NCBI GenBank assembly: GCA_025345505.1
Contig: JANVCC010000267.1
Coordinates: 2,135,596 to 2,199,595 of the forward strand
DNA: 64,000 nt
Direction: 5' to 3'
From: Todiramphus chloris collaris
Lineage: Eukaryota; Chordata; Aves; Coraciiformes; Alcedinidae
Shown here: piece by piece, positions 34,201-45,380 of the stretch
Layout: every line of letters starts with the position of its first letter
Position numbering within the stretch: the first letter of the stretch is position 1
Notes under the pieces: model-generated
What the model saw: the letters and a program-made list of their open reading frames with translations, nothing else
Database searches by the model: none
What the model was told of the DNA's origin: nothing
Made by a program: the position numbers and the translations under genes

Positions 34201-37200
34201 GTGGGTACACTGCAAAGCCTTTACAAAGTAAAGAGTGGAAGTCGGAGCGAGAGAGAATGAGAAAAGCTTCACAGATTGAATTTGCTCCCCTGTATTCTGG
34301 AGGGGAAGAATAGGAGCATGTTGGCATGGAATGAGGTCTTTGCTTATATGAAAAAAGTGGAGGAAGCTCCCGAGGTAGTGGCAGTTTTTGAATAACTGAT
34401 AACTAACAGAAAATTGTTTAGCACATGCTCTTTGATCAGAATTTATTCCTTTCTAATCGCTACCTCTGGCTGCTTGCTTTTCTTCTGCTGCTGTCAGCAA
34501 AGTTCCACAGAAGACCCAAGTTCTTTTTCCTGTTTCAGTGACTTGGGCTGTGTGTTTTCTAAGATTGAAGCTGCTGAAGGCACAGGTTTACGTTCGCCCA
34601 CCTTCTTGACCCTCATGTTTTCTGCCCACGTAGCCTTCAGTTAACCTGGCTGTACCTTGGGGCTGCCTCTGCCTGCATGGTACCCTCGTACAAGGGTCAT
34701 CTCCAGGGTCTAGAGCTGCAGCTGTAAAGAACAGCCTCTAGCTCTGACTGCCAGGAGATATCCCCTTCTGCAAAACTTACTTTCCCTTTCCAGAAAAAGC
34801 CATGGAGGATTTTTTTTCCTGCTAAAGGAAGCCATGTCTATCCACGAGAAGCTCAAATGTAAGGACCCAGCCCGTAATTTGTTTGTACATCCAAGATCTC
34901 CAAGGCTGAGATGGAGTTTAGGTGAGTCCCGTGTGCTCCTGCCCTCTCCAGTGCTGTGCCCGCCAGTCTCTGAGAAAGGCCCTTGCAGGGCACGTGACTC
35001 AGCCTTTGGGTAAATTGAAAGCTCTTCATGACCATCTATCTTGCTCTGGTGCACGCATGGATGATGAGTAGACCCTATTCTAGTTCATCCTCTGCCCATC
35101 CATCATCTGCTGTGCCACCTGCTGTCCCCTTAATGAAGGGAACAGAGATGGATGGGAGCTGGACAGACAAATGGACAGGGACAGACAAAGGGATATGCTT
35201 CTGGGCTTCACTGCTCTCGGCACCATATGAATCAGGAATGCATGGAGGTAATCAAACTAGTTCCCTTTGATGGGAACTGTTCCAATTGGCAGTTGTTTTC
35301 CATCCTTTTCTCTTCGGGATTTGCTGATAACATGGTTAATTTGAGAGCAGCATCTGCCCAGACACAGGGGTAGGTAAAGCAGGAATCAGGAACTAAAAGA
35401 CAGTGGTGGGAACAACTGATTCTGTAGAACACTGCTGTACTGTTGTGATACAACCTGCTACAGCACGCTGTGCAGAAAGCCAGGATGCCATCTCCCTACG
35501 AGTAGGAGAACCCTTTAAGCTTCATGCCACACTGCTTTAGGTTCCTTCTAAACATATTAAAGATGACTGATCTGTGGGCAAGACTGCAGCAGCCTATACT
35601 CAGTAAAACATCTACAGCCTTAATTGCACTCAGGACTTTCCTGGCAAGTAGAACTTAGTGGTTGGCCGTAGCATGCCCTCTCTAGCACACTGCCCCTCGT
35701 GCTGTGTTGGTTTGATACCGTCTGCATGCCAGTCCTGCAATGGAGATAAAAAATATCCCCCTGTCAACCTTCTCATTCATGACCTTAGATTAGCACTGCC
35801 TTCAAGGAGGAACTCTATTCTTCCATTTAACTGTTGTCAGCACCAGTTTCCTGACAGCCTCCTCTCGCCCAGAGACACCACGACAGAGTTTCTGCTAACC
35901 CAAAGAGATTTGCTCTTGTGCCAGGAGAACGTGTGAGAGGACGCGTAAGGGCACCATCTGGAGCCCCTGCTACAGCAGCGTTAGCAAAGGCACCCAACTG
36001 AACTGAACTGCAAAGAAAGTGCCATGTGGTTTTAGAAGGGAAAGTGGCAATTCCTTATCCTGCAGGAGGGGGAGGTGATAGCAGCATATTCTTGCCCCAG
36101 ATGCCGGTTTGAGCAAGCAGTGATACAAGCTGAGAGTGGAAGTTCCCAAACATTTACACTGATTCAGAAAGTTGCAGTAGGAGAGCTGGCTTGTCTCCAG
36201 CCCCCAGAGCCTGGCTTTCTCTTCTCCTGTGCAGTTATTTCAGGTCATCTCCTGCTCCGAGTTCCCTGCTGAAGGCAACTGCTGCCCTCATTACAAGCAC
36301 ATATTGACAGGCTAGAGCATCTCCACCCTCAGTTAACTTGACAGAAGATTTTACACTGTTGTAAGTACTGTTGATGCAGTAAGTTCTGTCTCCGAGCTCA
36401 CCTCTCACCTTCCAAGGAGTGGGGAAGGATGGAGACACAGTCTCTGAAGACTTTTTGCTCACTGTGGTTTTGAACAAGGCAAAAGAAAATTCTGTTTTGG
36501 TTTTGTTTTGTTTTTCTTTTCTATTTTAAAGCAAACTGTTTGGTTATAGAAAACAAGAATGTGTGCTTAGCTTTTTGGTGTATGCCCATTTCTTGGAAAG
36601 AAAACCCCTTGTCACAGCCTTCCCCAGGATTTTCATGCCTCTCCAGCTCTATACGCAGGACTGTCTTGTATTTAGCTGCTCGTGGTTATGACTGAGAGGA
36701 TACAGGAATGGATAGTCAGGGATCTAGGAGAACAACCTGGTGAGAAGGCAAATGGCATCGCTGTGGTGCGCGTAGGACTCTGCAGAATGCCAGTGCTCTG
36801 CTTCCAGGCAAACTCTGCCTGTTGCCACAGGCAGCTTGCTTTATGGTGTGGATGTGTGGTCAAGGCACAGTAGAAAAGCAGTCAAAATCCACTGCAACCT
36901 GCTGAGCTGCCTGCAGAGTGCAAAGTGTGCCTGATTACATAGAAAACCAGACCTGAGGAGAAGTGTTCACCTTGTACCGGGGTCGTTAGAGACAGGTAAC
37001 TGACTCCCCCCGTGGAAGCAAATACCTGATTAACTCTGCTGTGGTGTTTGGCAGATCTGCAGAGCCCTGGGAAACAACAGAAAGACAAAGAGAGGGATCC
37101 ACGGTCGATAATTAATTGCCATACTCAGTGTTTTACTGAGAGATGATTACAGTGTTCCAAAACTGCCTTTTCTTTTTCTCTTGTTCAAGCTCTCTGTCCA

Positions 37201-38441
37201 TCAAATCCTTTCTAAAGTGAGCATCGTGGCAACAACTGTGTTTTCAGTCCTGACTGGGTACCAAGGCTGTAATAAACAAATATCTTCCAGGCTTCTGATG
37301 GCATCCAGCACGAAAACCGCGTGAACACTAATTGTCTCTCTGTGTACCACTTCTGGATGCTGTACACAGGCTGTGATGAACTTACCAGCTTGTTTGGCTC
37401 CATCCAGATGAAGTGAGCACACTGCCAGTTATGTTTCTGGACCTCCTTTGCCAGCAGATAATTAGAGCTGCGCGAGGCGGTCCTGGGGAAGGACACGATG
37501 CTCACCTGATTTAGCAGGAGATGCAGGTTATGGTCTTTGCAGGATTCATGAACTCTTCAACCTGTACAGATTCTTCTACTTCGATGGGGATAATATCTGA
37601 GTATCTCAGCATCATGAATGCTTTATGCTGGCAGTGCTGCCACGAGCAAAACAAGAATTGTTTCCATTTTATAGGAAGAACTGCATCACAGATGGACCAA
37701 ATGACTCATCCCAGGGAGTAGATGGTGGCACCAGGAAATGAATGTAGTTCTGATGCCTAATCAACTGTTTTGACCTCTCTGAATCTGGCTATCTCTGGTT
37801 ACTGGGCTTTGCCACCAAATCAAGAGAAGCTGGCACGTTTTCAGTGTTTCAGAGTAAAATTAGACGCCGTTTGTCATTGGGTCCCTTTGTTTAGTCACAC
37901 AATAGGACTCCTTCAGCATTTTAGGACAGTAAATTCCTTTCATATAATGTCCCATGAGCACAGAGGGTAGAAAGAGGCAAATCTCCCAGGGCCTTGAAGT
38001 GAATCTCTGCCAGTCCATCTTGTAGCACCAGGATCTTTGAAGGGAACTGGAAGCTTGTTAAGATCAATGGGAATCAAGCTCAGACTGGGCAGGGAGGGCG
38101 GCAGTGGTTTTAATATCATGTTAGGAAGGAAAGAAAAAGGTGCCTTTCTGCTTCAGCTGAAGGGAGAATAGGAAAAGACAGCTCTCCCCTTCCCTAAACA
38201 AACCCATCTGCAACACTTCCAATTTGAATCCAAATAATATCTGAGGTTTGGGATTCAGCAGCAAACTAGCTTTGAGTCCTTAATCCCAGTGCCTGATGTT
38301 TGGGGGTATTGGGATTTGGAGGTAATTAATTCAGCCACCTGTAGTTTCTGCTCAGATGTGCTGTCTGCCTTTTCCTTAGATACATCATATGCTTTGGAAG
38401 GCTTCAGACAATGCTGGCCTGAATCCTAATCCCCCTGTACT

Positions 38442-38535
38442 GATTTTTTGTTTTAATCTTTCTTCTTTGTTTGTTTTTCATGCTTCTTCTTCTTTCTTCT
38501 TCCATCTTTCTCCTGCTGCTGTCTCTCCCTTACTC
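38442..38535 (+). repeat. Pyrimidine-rich tract
   Basis: About 90 bases dominated by T and C with TTCTTC-type words and few purines; triplex-prone low-complexity DNA. No acceptor AG with a convincing exon follows. Confidence 0.7.
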
Positions 38536-38894
38536 AAAAAAAAGCCCAACCGAAAAACCAATAACCTGACACTCAGTAGGTGATTCAGCTCTGCACGAAT
38601 GGAACAGTCTTGTTCCCTTCAGGGCTGTCTGCAGAAGGATGCTCCCAGTGCCTGTCCCAGCCTCCCTGGCTGGTTTCGTCTGAGCTGGTGGTGCTGAGTG
38701 GTCCTGGTGGGAGCGAGGCTTCAGGGGATAAATACTGCACGACCTAGGAAGCCCAGGTGACTTGTCCTGATTTCTTTCCCTTGGCAGTGAAAGGACAGAA
38801 GAAGAATGAAAAGACAATTAGCGTGGAGTTTTTTGAAATGAAATGGAAAAAGGGAGTTTGTTCCCTCCTAGCACCAGGTGGAAGCTTGGGCTTA

Positions 38895-39250
38895 AACTCG
38901 GCGGGCAGCCAGGTTCTGCGGGCAGCCGCTGCGCCCGCCCGGTCACAACACACCCTCTGCTTTCTTCTTCCTGTAACAATAACCAGAGCTGGAGTCAGTT
39001 TCCCCACATCTGTAGAGCCTGGAGCTATTATATTTTTTTTTCCTGACGACTTTTCATATTACATTAGTGCCAAGTGAGCCGGGGAGCTGATTCTGCTGGG
39101 TGCTGCCGATGCCGGCGGCGGGAGGCAGCTGCAGCCCGAGGCCTCCGGCCAGAAACCAGCTCTCTGCAGCAGGCCTGGGCACTCACAGGCTTTGTGGTGA
39201 GCCCCGTATTGAAGAAGGGTGTCTCTTTGGATCCTGTGCAGGCCCGGGGG
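38895..39250. promoter_or_regulatory. CpG cluster with GC-rich core
   Basis: Two CpG-dense spots (38895-38945 and 39074-39150, including CCGATGCCGGCGGCGGGAGG) are divided by a short AT-rich stretch. CpG frequency is far above the flanks. This is the first clear CpG cluster in the right-hand half and could be a small orphan CpG island or alternative promoter. A short open frame at 39074-39265 passes through it but has no motif. Confidence 0.3.
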
Positions 39251-40443
39251 CTAATGGGCGCATGAAAAAATGAGGAGGGAGGGAAGATGTCATAGCAACA
39301 GGAACAAGATGCTATTGTTGCACTGGGTACCTTTGCGTGCAGTTTTCAGTTGCCTGGTAGAGATGCACTAAGCTGGTCAACGGTGCAAGGCTCATCTCAT
39401 CCTCTGCCCAGCCAGTTTCTGGGTTGGTCCGTTTGAATTTCCAAATCCCCACCACATTTACCTTGATTTTGCAAGGGAAAATGACCAGGCTTTGCAGGAT
39501 TTTCAGTCCCCATCTTCCCAGGCTGTTAAGGATGGCTGGTAATAAAACTTCCCCCGAGCCACGTTTGTCATTTCGCTTTACATAAATTGGTGTCAAACTG
39601 GAGAAAATCCTATAGCTGCAGAAGTCTCTCTTATGAATATGTCCTAGTGCTCCTGCCTGATTGTAGCTGTGCCTGGCAGACTAAGGTGTATGAAAACTCT
39701 TCGTTGTCTCCTGCTACCTCAGCAAGCATCAGCTGATATTCTTGCCTCGTGCAAACGGGCACCAGCGTTGTAGTTTCTGGTGCTGGCAGGTGTTCATTGG
39801 CATTGGCACCCACGCTTGGATCTGTCTGGAGCACTTTGATCCCGGAATGGTCAGCCTGCTAACACATGCTGCCGCTGTTCCTCTTGTAAAAAATCTTCCT
39901 TTTGAAGGTGCAGAGAGGCCACCCGGGTCGTTTCAAATGAAGGTCAGGGGACATCTGCAGTGGTGGCTACAAATAGGCCAAGAGGACCCTGGAGGTCAGG
40001 GGCCAGTGCTGTTTGAATGAGATAAAGTCATAACTATTTAACATTCCTGGGTGTGAAATTAGAATGATCACATAATCTCCTTAGTCTCTGACTACAGGTC
40101 CAGCATGGGAATATGAATCTTAATTGGTATTTTCTTATCAATACACTCAAGTGGAGGGATTAAGGATAAGGCTCTTAATACAACCTGAATTTTTGGAAGA
40201 TGCTTCTGATTTTAGTGCGATCAAAGAAGCGTCGCCGGTACAGAGAGAGCCTGGGGAGGAGCGTGGGAGCACGGGCATCGCTTCTTGAGGTGTGCACGCT
40301 CTGTATGCACAGTCCCACCCGGGCTGTTCTTCACCTGGTGTTCGGGCTGTGCAGAATGCCTCGCAGTCTGCAACACAGACAGGTGGGAAGTGCAAATACA
40401 TTGTCCCTTGGTCTCGAGGTAGGGGTTTTTGGGCATTTTAGTG

Positions 40444-40521
40444 GTGTGCGCGCTTTAAACAATGGCTGTGCTTTAGACCATGGCTGTGCTTTAAACGATG
40501 GCTGTGCTTTAGACCATGTTC
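40444..40521 (+). repeat. 18-base tandem repeat, about four copies
   Basis: ATGGCTGTG starts recur every 18 bases at 40462, 40480 and 40498, with partial copies on each side. Copies alternate between CTTTAAAC and CTTTAGAC, so a 36-base higher-order unit is visible. Since 18 is a multiple of three, a 112-codon frame at 40200-40538 passes through it as a six-residue repeat (NGCALD-like). Low-complexity DNA rather than a gene is the likelier reading. Confidence 0.85.
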
Positions 40522-40580
40522 ATAAAAAAGATCCGTGACCGTGAGAATAAACACACAAAGGACTCCCGTTGATGGCTCTA

Positions 40581-40602
40581 TTTTTATTATTATTATTATT
40601 AA
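40581..40602 (+). repeat. TTA microsatellite
   Basis: A run of TTA/ATT trinucleotides, probably polymorphic. An imperfect run of the same kind lies at 46401-46430. Confidence 0.85.
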
Positions 40603-41194
40603 TTCCTGTGTTAACGCAGGCCTCTTGCTGTCCTAACAAATGAAGAGTGGCACATGTAATACCCCATCAGCCCAGTCCGGCTTTGTCAGGGTGACCCGAA
40701 ACAACAACAGCATGTGTGAATTGGTGTATTTCCCCTCCAATTAAGTGCAAACTCAGGGCTCCGTGGAGTACATTAGTGTGCAGGAATGCCCTCTGTGCCC
40801 GCTGCCTGCCAGCACGTATCCGTGTCCATCTTCATTTACAGAGAAAGGCAGAGGCTTGGACTTTCTGGGGTGGTAAATGGGCAAATACAGCTGCAATAAC
40901 CAAATCTGCAATTCGCTTCTGTGGTGGGAGCTATTCCTATTTGTTCCCTCCCTGTCAGCTCCAAGCTGCATTTCTCTCTTCATTATGTCAGCTATAACTA
41001 TATCTCACGCTCCTTCCCCGCTCCCCCTTGTTCCCTAGAGCTTTTCTTGCAAAGTTCTTTGTATTTCATTCTTTCTTAACTGCAGTTATGTCCTCTGCCT
41101 GACCATCAACCTTAGCAGCTGAATGGATACAGGGAAATACTGCTATATAGGGGGGTATTTCCATCACCTTACTCTCTAAAACCTCTGGGTTCAA

Positions 41195-41315
41195 AGCACG
41201 TCGCCGTAGACTCCGCTCACGGTCGTGTGACGGATTCCTCCCGGGTACAATTCGGAGCCAGAGGCAGCAGAGGGGCGAGGAGGAGCCGCCCGTATCAGTT
41301 TGATCAGCGGCCCTT
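41195..41315. promoter_or_regulatory. Dense short CpG cluster
   Basis: About fifteen CpG pairs occur in roughly 120 bases (CGTCGCCGTAGACTCCGC, CGGTCGTGTGACGG and others). GTGACGG and related words resemble CREB-type half sites. There is no adjacent donor or start codon with a convincing first exon. A small orphan CpG island or enhancer is possible. Confidence 0.25.
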
Positions 41316-42100
41316 TGCAAGTGAGAACTTCTGCAGAGATGATAAGGGAAGCATCCCCGACTTGTTTTCATTTTTCATGGCTGTCAAGCAGGAAGATCAC
41401 GAGATCTTGTTGTATCGCAGGGTAGACGGCTGTGTCTTCTCCCCACCACGCTCAGCGCTGAAGGCAGGGAGAGGCTGGCAGAGCCATCGGCCAGCCGGCT
41501 GCCTCACCCCTCCCCCGAGGTGCCAGGTTAGCAGATGAAGAGGGTGTTTTATTCCTCAGCCTCAGAGCGTTTCCCACTTTCATCGTTCTGCAGCTGGAGG
41601 CGGGGATGGGGCAGGGCTGCGACTGCACGTGCCAAGGGTGGCACGTATGAAGTCAGGGGCAAACTGGGAAAAACTCTTGGCAGTCCCAAGACCAAGCAAT
41701 ATTAGAGAGAGCAGAGGAAACACAGAAAACTACACCCCCTTCCTTTCCAGGGAGCCCCCATCAAACTCAAACAGCCACCGATACTGCTCTTGGCACCACA
41801 GCATCCGCTCTCCTGAAATTGCCCTGCTGCTTAATCCTTCATGCCGACCGTAACAGGATGCTTAATTAAACGTGCTGGTTCCTCTTCCAAGGAACGTTTC
41901 GGGAGCAAATGGAACCCTTGGCCTCAATGAACAGGCCATTTTGTGTGTAGTTATTAGAGTCAGTGTGTGAAATGAGCTTGCTGTGCTGCGGGGACGGTTA
42001 TTCCAACACAGCTCTCAGAGATGGAAACTGCTGGGGTGGCAGAGGGGGAAGGTCGAGGCTGCCCTGCCTGGGACTGCCTCCCTGCTCTGACACAGCCCCC

Positions 42101-42171
42101 CAGCCCCGGGCTGCAACACGGGGACCCAGTTCAGCCCCGGGCTGCAGTGCGGGGACCTGGTTCAGCCCCGG
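42101..42171 (+). repeat. 31-base GC-rich tandem repeat, about 2.3 copies
   Basis: CAGCCCCGG recurs at 42101, 42132 and 42163, an exact 31-base period; copies one and two are similar with a few changes. It lies close to the next repeat and may vary in copy number. Confidence 0.85.
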
Positions 42172-42284
42172 TCGCTCAGGCTGGAGCATCACAAAGCAGG
42201 ATTTTGTTAGTACAGAGAGCGGGACCGGGCCATGGTGCAGCACAGCGGGGCTGCGTGAGCCCAGCCAGGCTCAGCTGGGATCCG

Positions 42285-42338
42285 TCTGCTTTAAATTCCC
42301 TTTTCTGCTCTGCTTTAAATTCCCTTTTCTGCTCTGCG
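42285..42338 (+). repeat. 24-base tandem repeat, two copies plus a fragment
   Basis: TCTGCTTTAAATTCCC begins at 42285 and 42309, and a third TCTGC begins at 42333. Copies are identical, implying a recent duplication. Confidence 0.9.
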
Positions 42339-42879
42339 TGGGATGGCAGCGAACTCCCCAGCTCGGGAGCCTGGTGATACCTGGCTCCTTACTGTGAGAT
42401 ACCTGCCCGTGGAGCGTGGCCAGCACGGGGGAAGTGTGCAACTGGTGAAACCTCGACCCGTGTGGGTCGTGCTGGGTGCTGAACTATTGGGTTGTGTCCA
42501 CAGCGCGCTCTGCCTGCACTCAGCATCAGCAGGGTGGGATCCAGGGCTGAAGTGGAAGTGGTATCGAGGTGTTAGTGCAGTCCCAGAACTCTCCTGAGAG
42601 GCTGGGCCTATTGCCCTGCACTGCTCTCAAACTGGGCCACCTCCTTTGGACTGGAGCTGGCTCCCATCCGCCCGTAGATGATCCCGTAGATGCTCCTTTG
42701 TAAGGAGCCTGCTCGTTCTCTGTGCTACCATGAGTCTCGCCCAGTAGAATTGGTGTCCAGCTCCAGTCCCTGAGGTCAGAAGCTGGTTCCAAGGAGCTGC
42801 GTGCCTCTCGAGGAACCCTTGGGTGATCTGGTATGCACAGGCTCAGGCGCTATCTGGAATCGCTCAGTTCAGGAGGCTG

Positions 42880-43110
42880 CACTTAATTAAAACTGCAAAA
42901 TGGAACAATTAGCTGAGGCTGAAAATTTCCTACAGCCTCAGCTGAGTGTAACGGGTGTTTTCTAATTTCTCTATTTATCTTATTGTTAATCTGCAGCTAT
43001 CAATTAAAATAATTCTTCAAACTTTGATGGGTCCATTTGGAAATTGCTCAGCAAGACAATCATCTGACTTCTCTGTTGTGAAGCTTAATTTGCCTTCACT
43101 TTCTTTTCAG
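42880..43110. promoter_or_regulatory. Conserved-element-like stretch with an inverted repeat
   Basis: AT-rich block with TTAATTAAAA, CAATTAG, AATTAAAATAATT and TTAATTTGCC words and no coding signal. It contains the perfect 11-base inverted repeat described separately. Dense TAAT-type cores suggest a developmental enhancer, by style only. Confidence 0.22.
42911..42943 (+). repeat. Perfect 11-base inverted repeat with 11-base loop
   Basis: AGCTGAGGCTG at 42911-42921 pairs perfectly with CAGCCTCAGCT at 42933-42943 around an AAAATTTCCTA loop. It could be a hairpin in RNA or a paired protein-binding site. It is too short and has too little flanking pairing for a microRNA precursor. Confidence 0.85.
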
Positions 43111-43786
43111 CGCTCGCCATTGTTACAGGGAGTTTGTGCTCTGATCTCAGACGCGCTACGTTCCCGAGGGCACAGTCGGGTACCAGCGCTGGCTGGGCTG
43201 GCAGAAGGGGCACGAGGATGGACTTAGGGCTGTTTTCAGATGCCGTAGTAACCCCCAGTCATGCTGATAGGTTTAGTCAGTTGAGGAAAAACATGCAGCT
43301 GAGTCTTGGGCCAGGGACAAGCCACTGAGGTATGGAGCCTTTGAAGTCTGAAAATTGATTTTCTTCAAAAGGAAGAAAGCTTCCTATCGGCTCACAGCTA
43401 CCGTCGTGGGCAGCGGTGGCTCTTTCCTGTAGTCACAGTTCAAATCCAGACTAAGAGTTAAAGAATAAATAGCGTGTAATGCTTAGTCACAAGGCATTAC
43501 TTTCGGTCCATTTTCTGCTAGTCAGGCTGGGGGCATCTAATTGAATTGGCACTGGTGAGGCACTCGGTTGCCAGTTCGGAGCATCAGGAAGTGGTGCTGA
43601 TGCGGAGGGCAGCGTGCGGGCGGATCACCCGAGCGGCACAGCGTCTGCTGACCTGGCACCCCGCAGCAGGCTGCCGGGCTGGGGAAGGTCCCAGTCACAG
43701 CGTTCTGTCCTGGAGCTCTCTGTCTGCGCTGTAACAAGGCTGGCAGGTCTGGGGAGGCTTTCATCCAGCGCAGAAGGCCATTCTCT

Positions 43787-43851
43787 CAAGCCATTCTTTC
43801 AGACTGTTCTTTCAGACTGTTCTTTCAGACTGTTCTTTCAGGCTGTTTCAT
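43787..43851 (+). repeat. 13-base tandem repeat, about five copies
   Basis: CAGACTGTTCTTT units begin at 43800, 43813 and 43826 without change. A diverged copy precedes them (43787) and a diverged one follows (43839). Confidence 0.9.
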
Positions 43852-43896
43852 GCAAGTTGCTGGGCAGGCAGAAATACCCTGTATTGGTTATTATTT

Positions 43897-43914
43897 TATA
43901 TATATATATATATA
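43897..43914 (+). repeat. TA microsatellite, nine units
   Basis: An uninterrupted (TA)9 follows a T-rich stretch; probably polymorphic. Confidence 0.9.
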
Positions 43915-45031
43915 ATCTGCTGGCCTCGGGCAGTGCTGGAGTGCAGGGACGACAGCTCACCCTCCCTCCCCCTTTCAGTGGAACCCTCCGGTTCCACCGT
44001 AGCATTTGATTCAATAATCATGGCTGTGCCGTGGGAAGAGCTGACCTTTGCAGCGACCCTTCCCGCACAAAGCTCGTGTTCTAGCTGAGAGCTGCATTTT
44101 TGTTTTTAGCACGAGTTTTAAGCACTCTAATTAAATCAGGGACCTGGTTTAATAATCCTAGTTGGCTCAGGCAGCTGAGACAATCCGTTCACAGTTGCTT
44201 TATTAATGCAGCAGTAATCTCCAGGTTGGGAGTTCAGCTCTTTATTCATTCATCCAGATCTTTGGGAATGGGGAATGATTTTGAAAGCAGCACGTGCTCT
44301 GGCTGGGAAGGCCCAACCTGCAGCCCAGCACACAGAATTAAAGCACTCACCCAAAGAGGACAGAGAAGGATGGAGCAAGGAAACTGCCCTGACAGTGTTC
44401 CATCAGGCTTTCACGGTACTCCTTTTTGCATTTCCGCAGCACCCGGTGTAGTTCAGGTCCATTAAGTCTCAAATCTAAGCTCCTGGGCACTCCCTACAAT
44501 TAATAAATCTATTGTCACTTGTCTGTGATTTGGAGTGAGCCTAGCAAAACCCTGACCAGGCTTTGAGCTGAAAATCGTAGTGAATAGTAGGTATGTGGCT
44601 TTGACTATTGAGCTTCCTGGATGTGGCTTGGAATAGAATTTATTCCGGTATCCTCTCTGTAAAGCTGACATATTCATCTGATGTCTGATGCCGTTTGCAC
44701 TCACTAGGGTGTAAACCAGGAGCCGCTCGATTCAAATTGGCAGCTACACCACATAGAAATTGGCAGGAGCAAGAGGAGAATCAGCCCCCTGTGTATTTTC
44801 AAGGTGTAGAATGAAATGCCTTTCAAAATGCTGCATAATATACAACCCAGCAAGTACACAGGATGGTTTGATTTTTCCCTGCTCCTCCAAAATATATAAG
44901 AGGATAGAGATATAAAAGAAAAAATATGCATTGCTCGATACATGGAAACTATATCACCCAGTGTCTCCACGGCAGATATATTTTCTTAGGTGACACCAGT
45001 CTCGTAGTAAAACATCCAACATCTCAACCGC

Positions 45032-45100
45032 TGTAAATCACCATTGCTGTGGTGACAGGAGTGGAGCTGCAGTGATTTACACTAACCGATGATCTGGCCT
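45032..45100 (+). repeat. Relic of an old palindromic interspersed repeat
   Basis: TGTAAATCAC (45032-45041) and GTGATTTACA (45072-45081) are perfect inverted arms, and the right arm runs into GATGATCTGGCC. The pattern GTAAATCACC, a central GGAG-type core, GATTTACAC, then GATCTGGCC is one I associate from memory with very old hairpin-type repeats found across reptiles and birds. I cannot name the family. A second, weaker copy sits at 51.05 kb. Confidence 0.4.
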
Positions 45101-45189
45101 TTATTCATTCTTATGGCCTCAGATTAATCCCTCTGGAGAAAACCAGGGAAGTTTGGAAAGTTGGGCTGGTTGCTTTGTGCGTGTGTATT

Positions 45190-45380
45190 CAGCCTGGGCA
45201 ACTTCCAGAAGCTCGGATGAAGAAAAACATTCAAATGAAGCAAAGATGAGTAATTGACGATCACAACTGTGATTATAAGGTATAATTACAATTAGCTGCA
45301 CAAGAGTGTTAATCATGAAAATAATTATATATGTCAGCTGTTTCCAAAAGAAAAGAGAACGTAATTAAGTGGCCCAAATG
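45190..45380. promoter_or_regulatory. Conserved-element-like stretch rich in homeodomain cores
   Basis: Contains GAGTAATTGACGATCAC, TATAATTACAATTAGC, GTTAATCATG, AATAATTATATATG, a CAGCTG E-box and GTAATTAAG in under 200 bases, with no coding frame and no simple repeat. Of the enhancer-like stretches in the window this is the most convincing to the eye, but conservation is unverified. Confidence 0.25.

Larger units (their letters stand above)
29616..38894. other. No confirmed gene
   Basis: Ordinary non-coding sequence. Besides the exon candidate at 31.16 kb, I note a pyrimidine-rich tract at 38442-38535, T-rich sequence at 36493-36530, a 10-base C run at 34119-34128, and a CACGTGACTCA composite site at 34991-35001. 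No open frame carries a recognisable motif. Confidence 0.5.
39251..42879. other. GC-richer DNA with small tandem repeats; no confirmed gene
   Basis: Holds an 18-base tandem repeat (40.44 kb), a TTA microsatellite (40.58 kb), a CpG cluster (41.2 kb), and adjacent 31- and 24-base tandem repeats (42.1 and 42.3 kb). Open frames of up to 144 codons overlap one another on both strands near 42 kb and reflect GC content and repeats. No protein is recognised. Confidence 0.5.
43111..45031. other. No gene seen; small repeats
   Basis: Contains a CpG cluster at 43560-43680, a 13-base tandem repeat and a TA microsatellite near 43.8-43.9 kb. A 131-codon frame at 43614-44009 passes through the tandem repeat and has no motif. 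Nothing else is supported. Confidence 0.45.

Noticed and set aside
43425..43460. CAGTTCAAATCCAGAC looks like a tRNA or SINE B box (GGTTCAAATCC type).
   Set aside because: No matching A box at the right distance and no cloverleaf can be drawn from the flanks, so it is a chance match.
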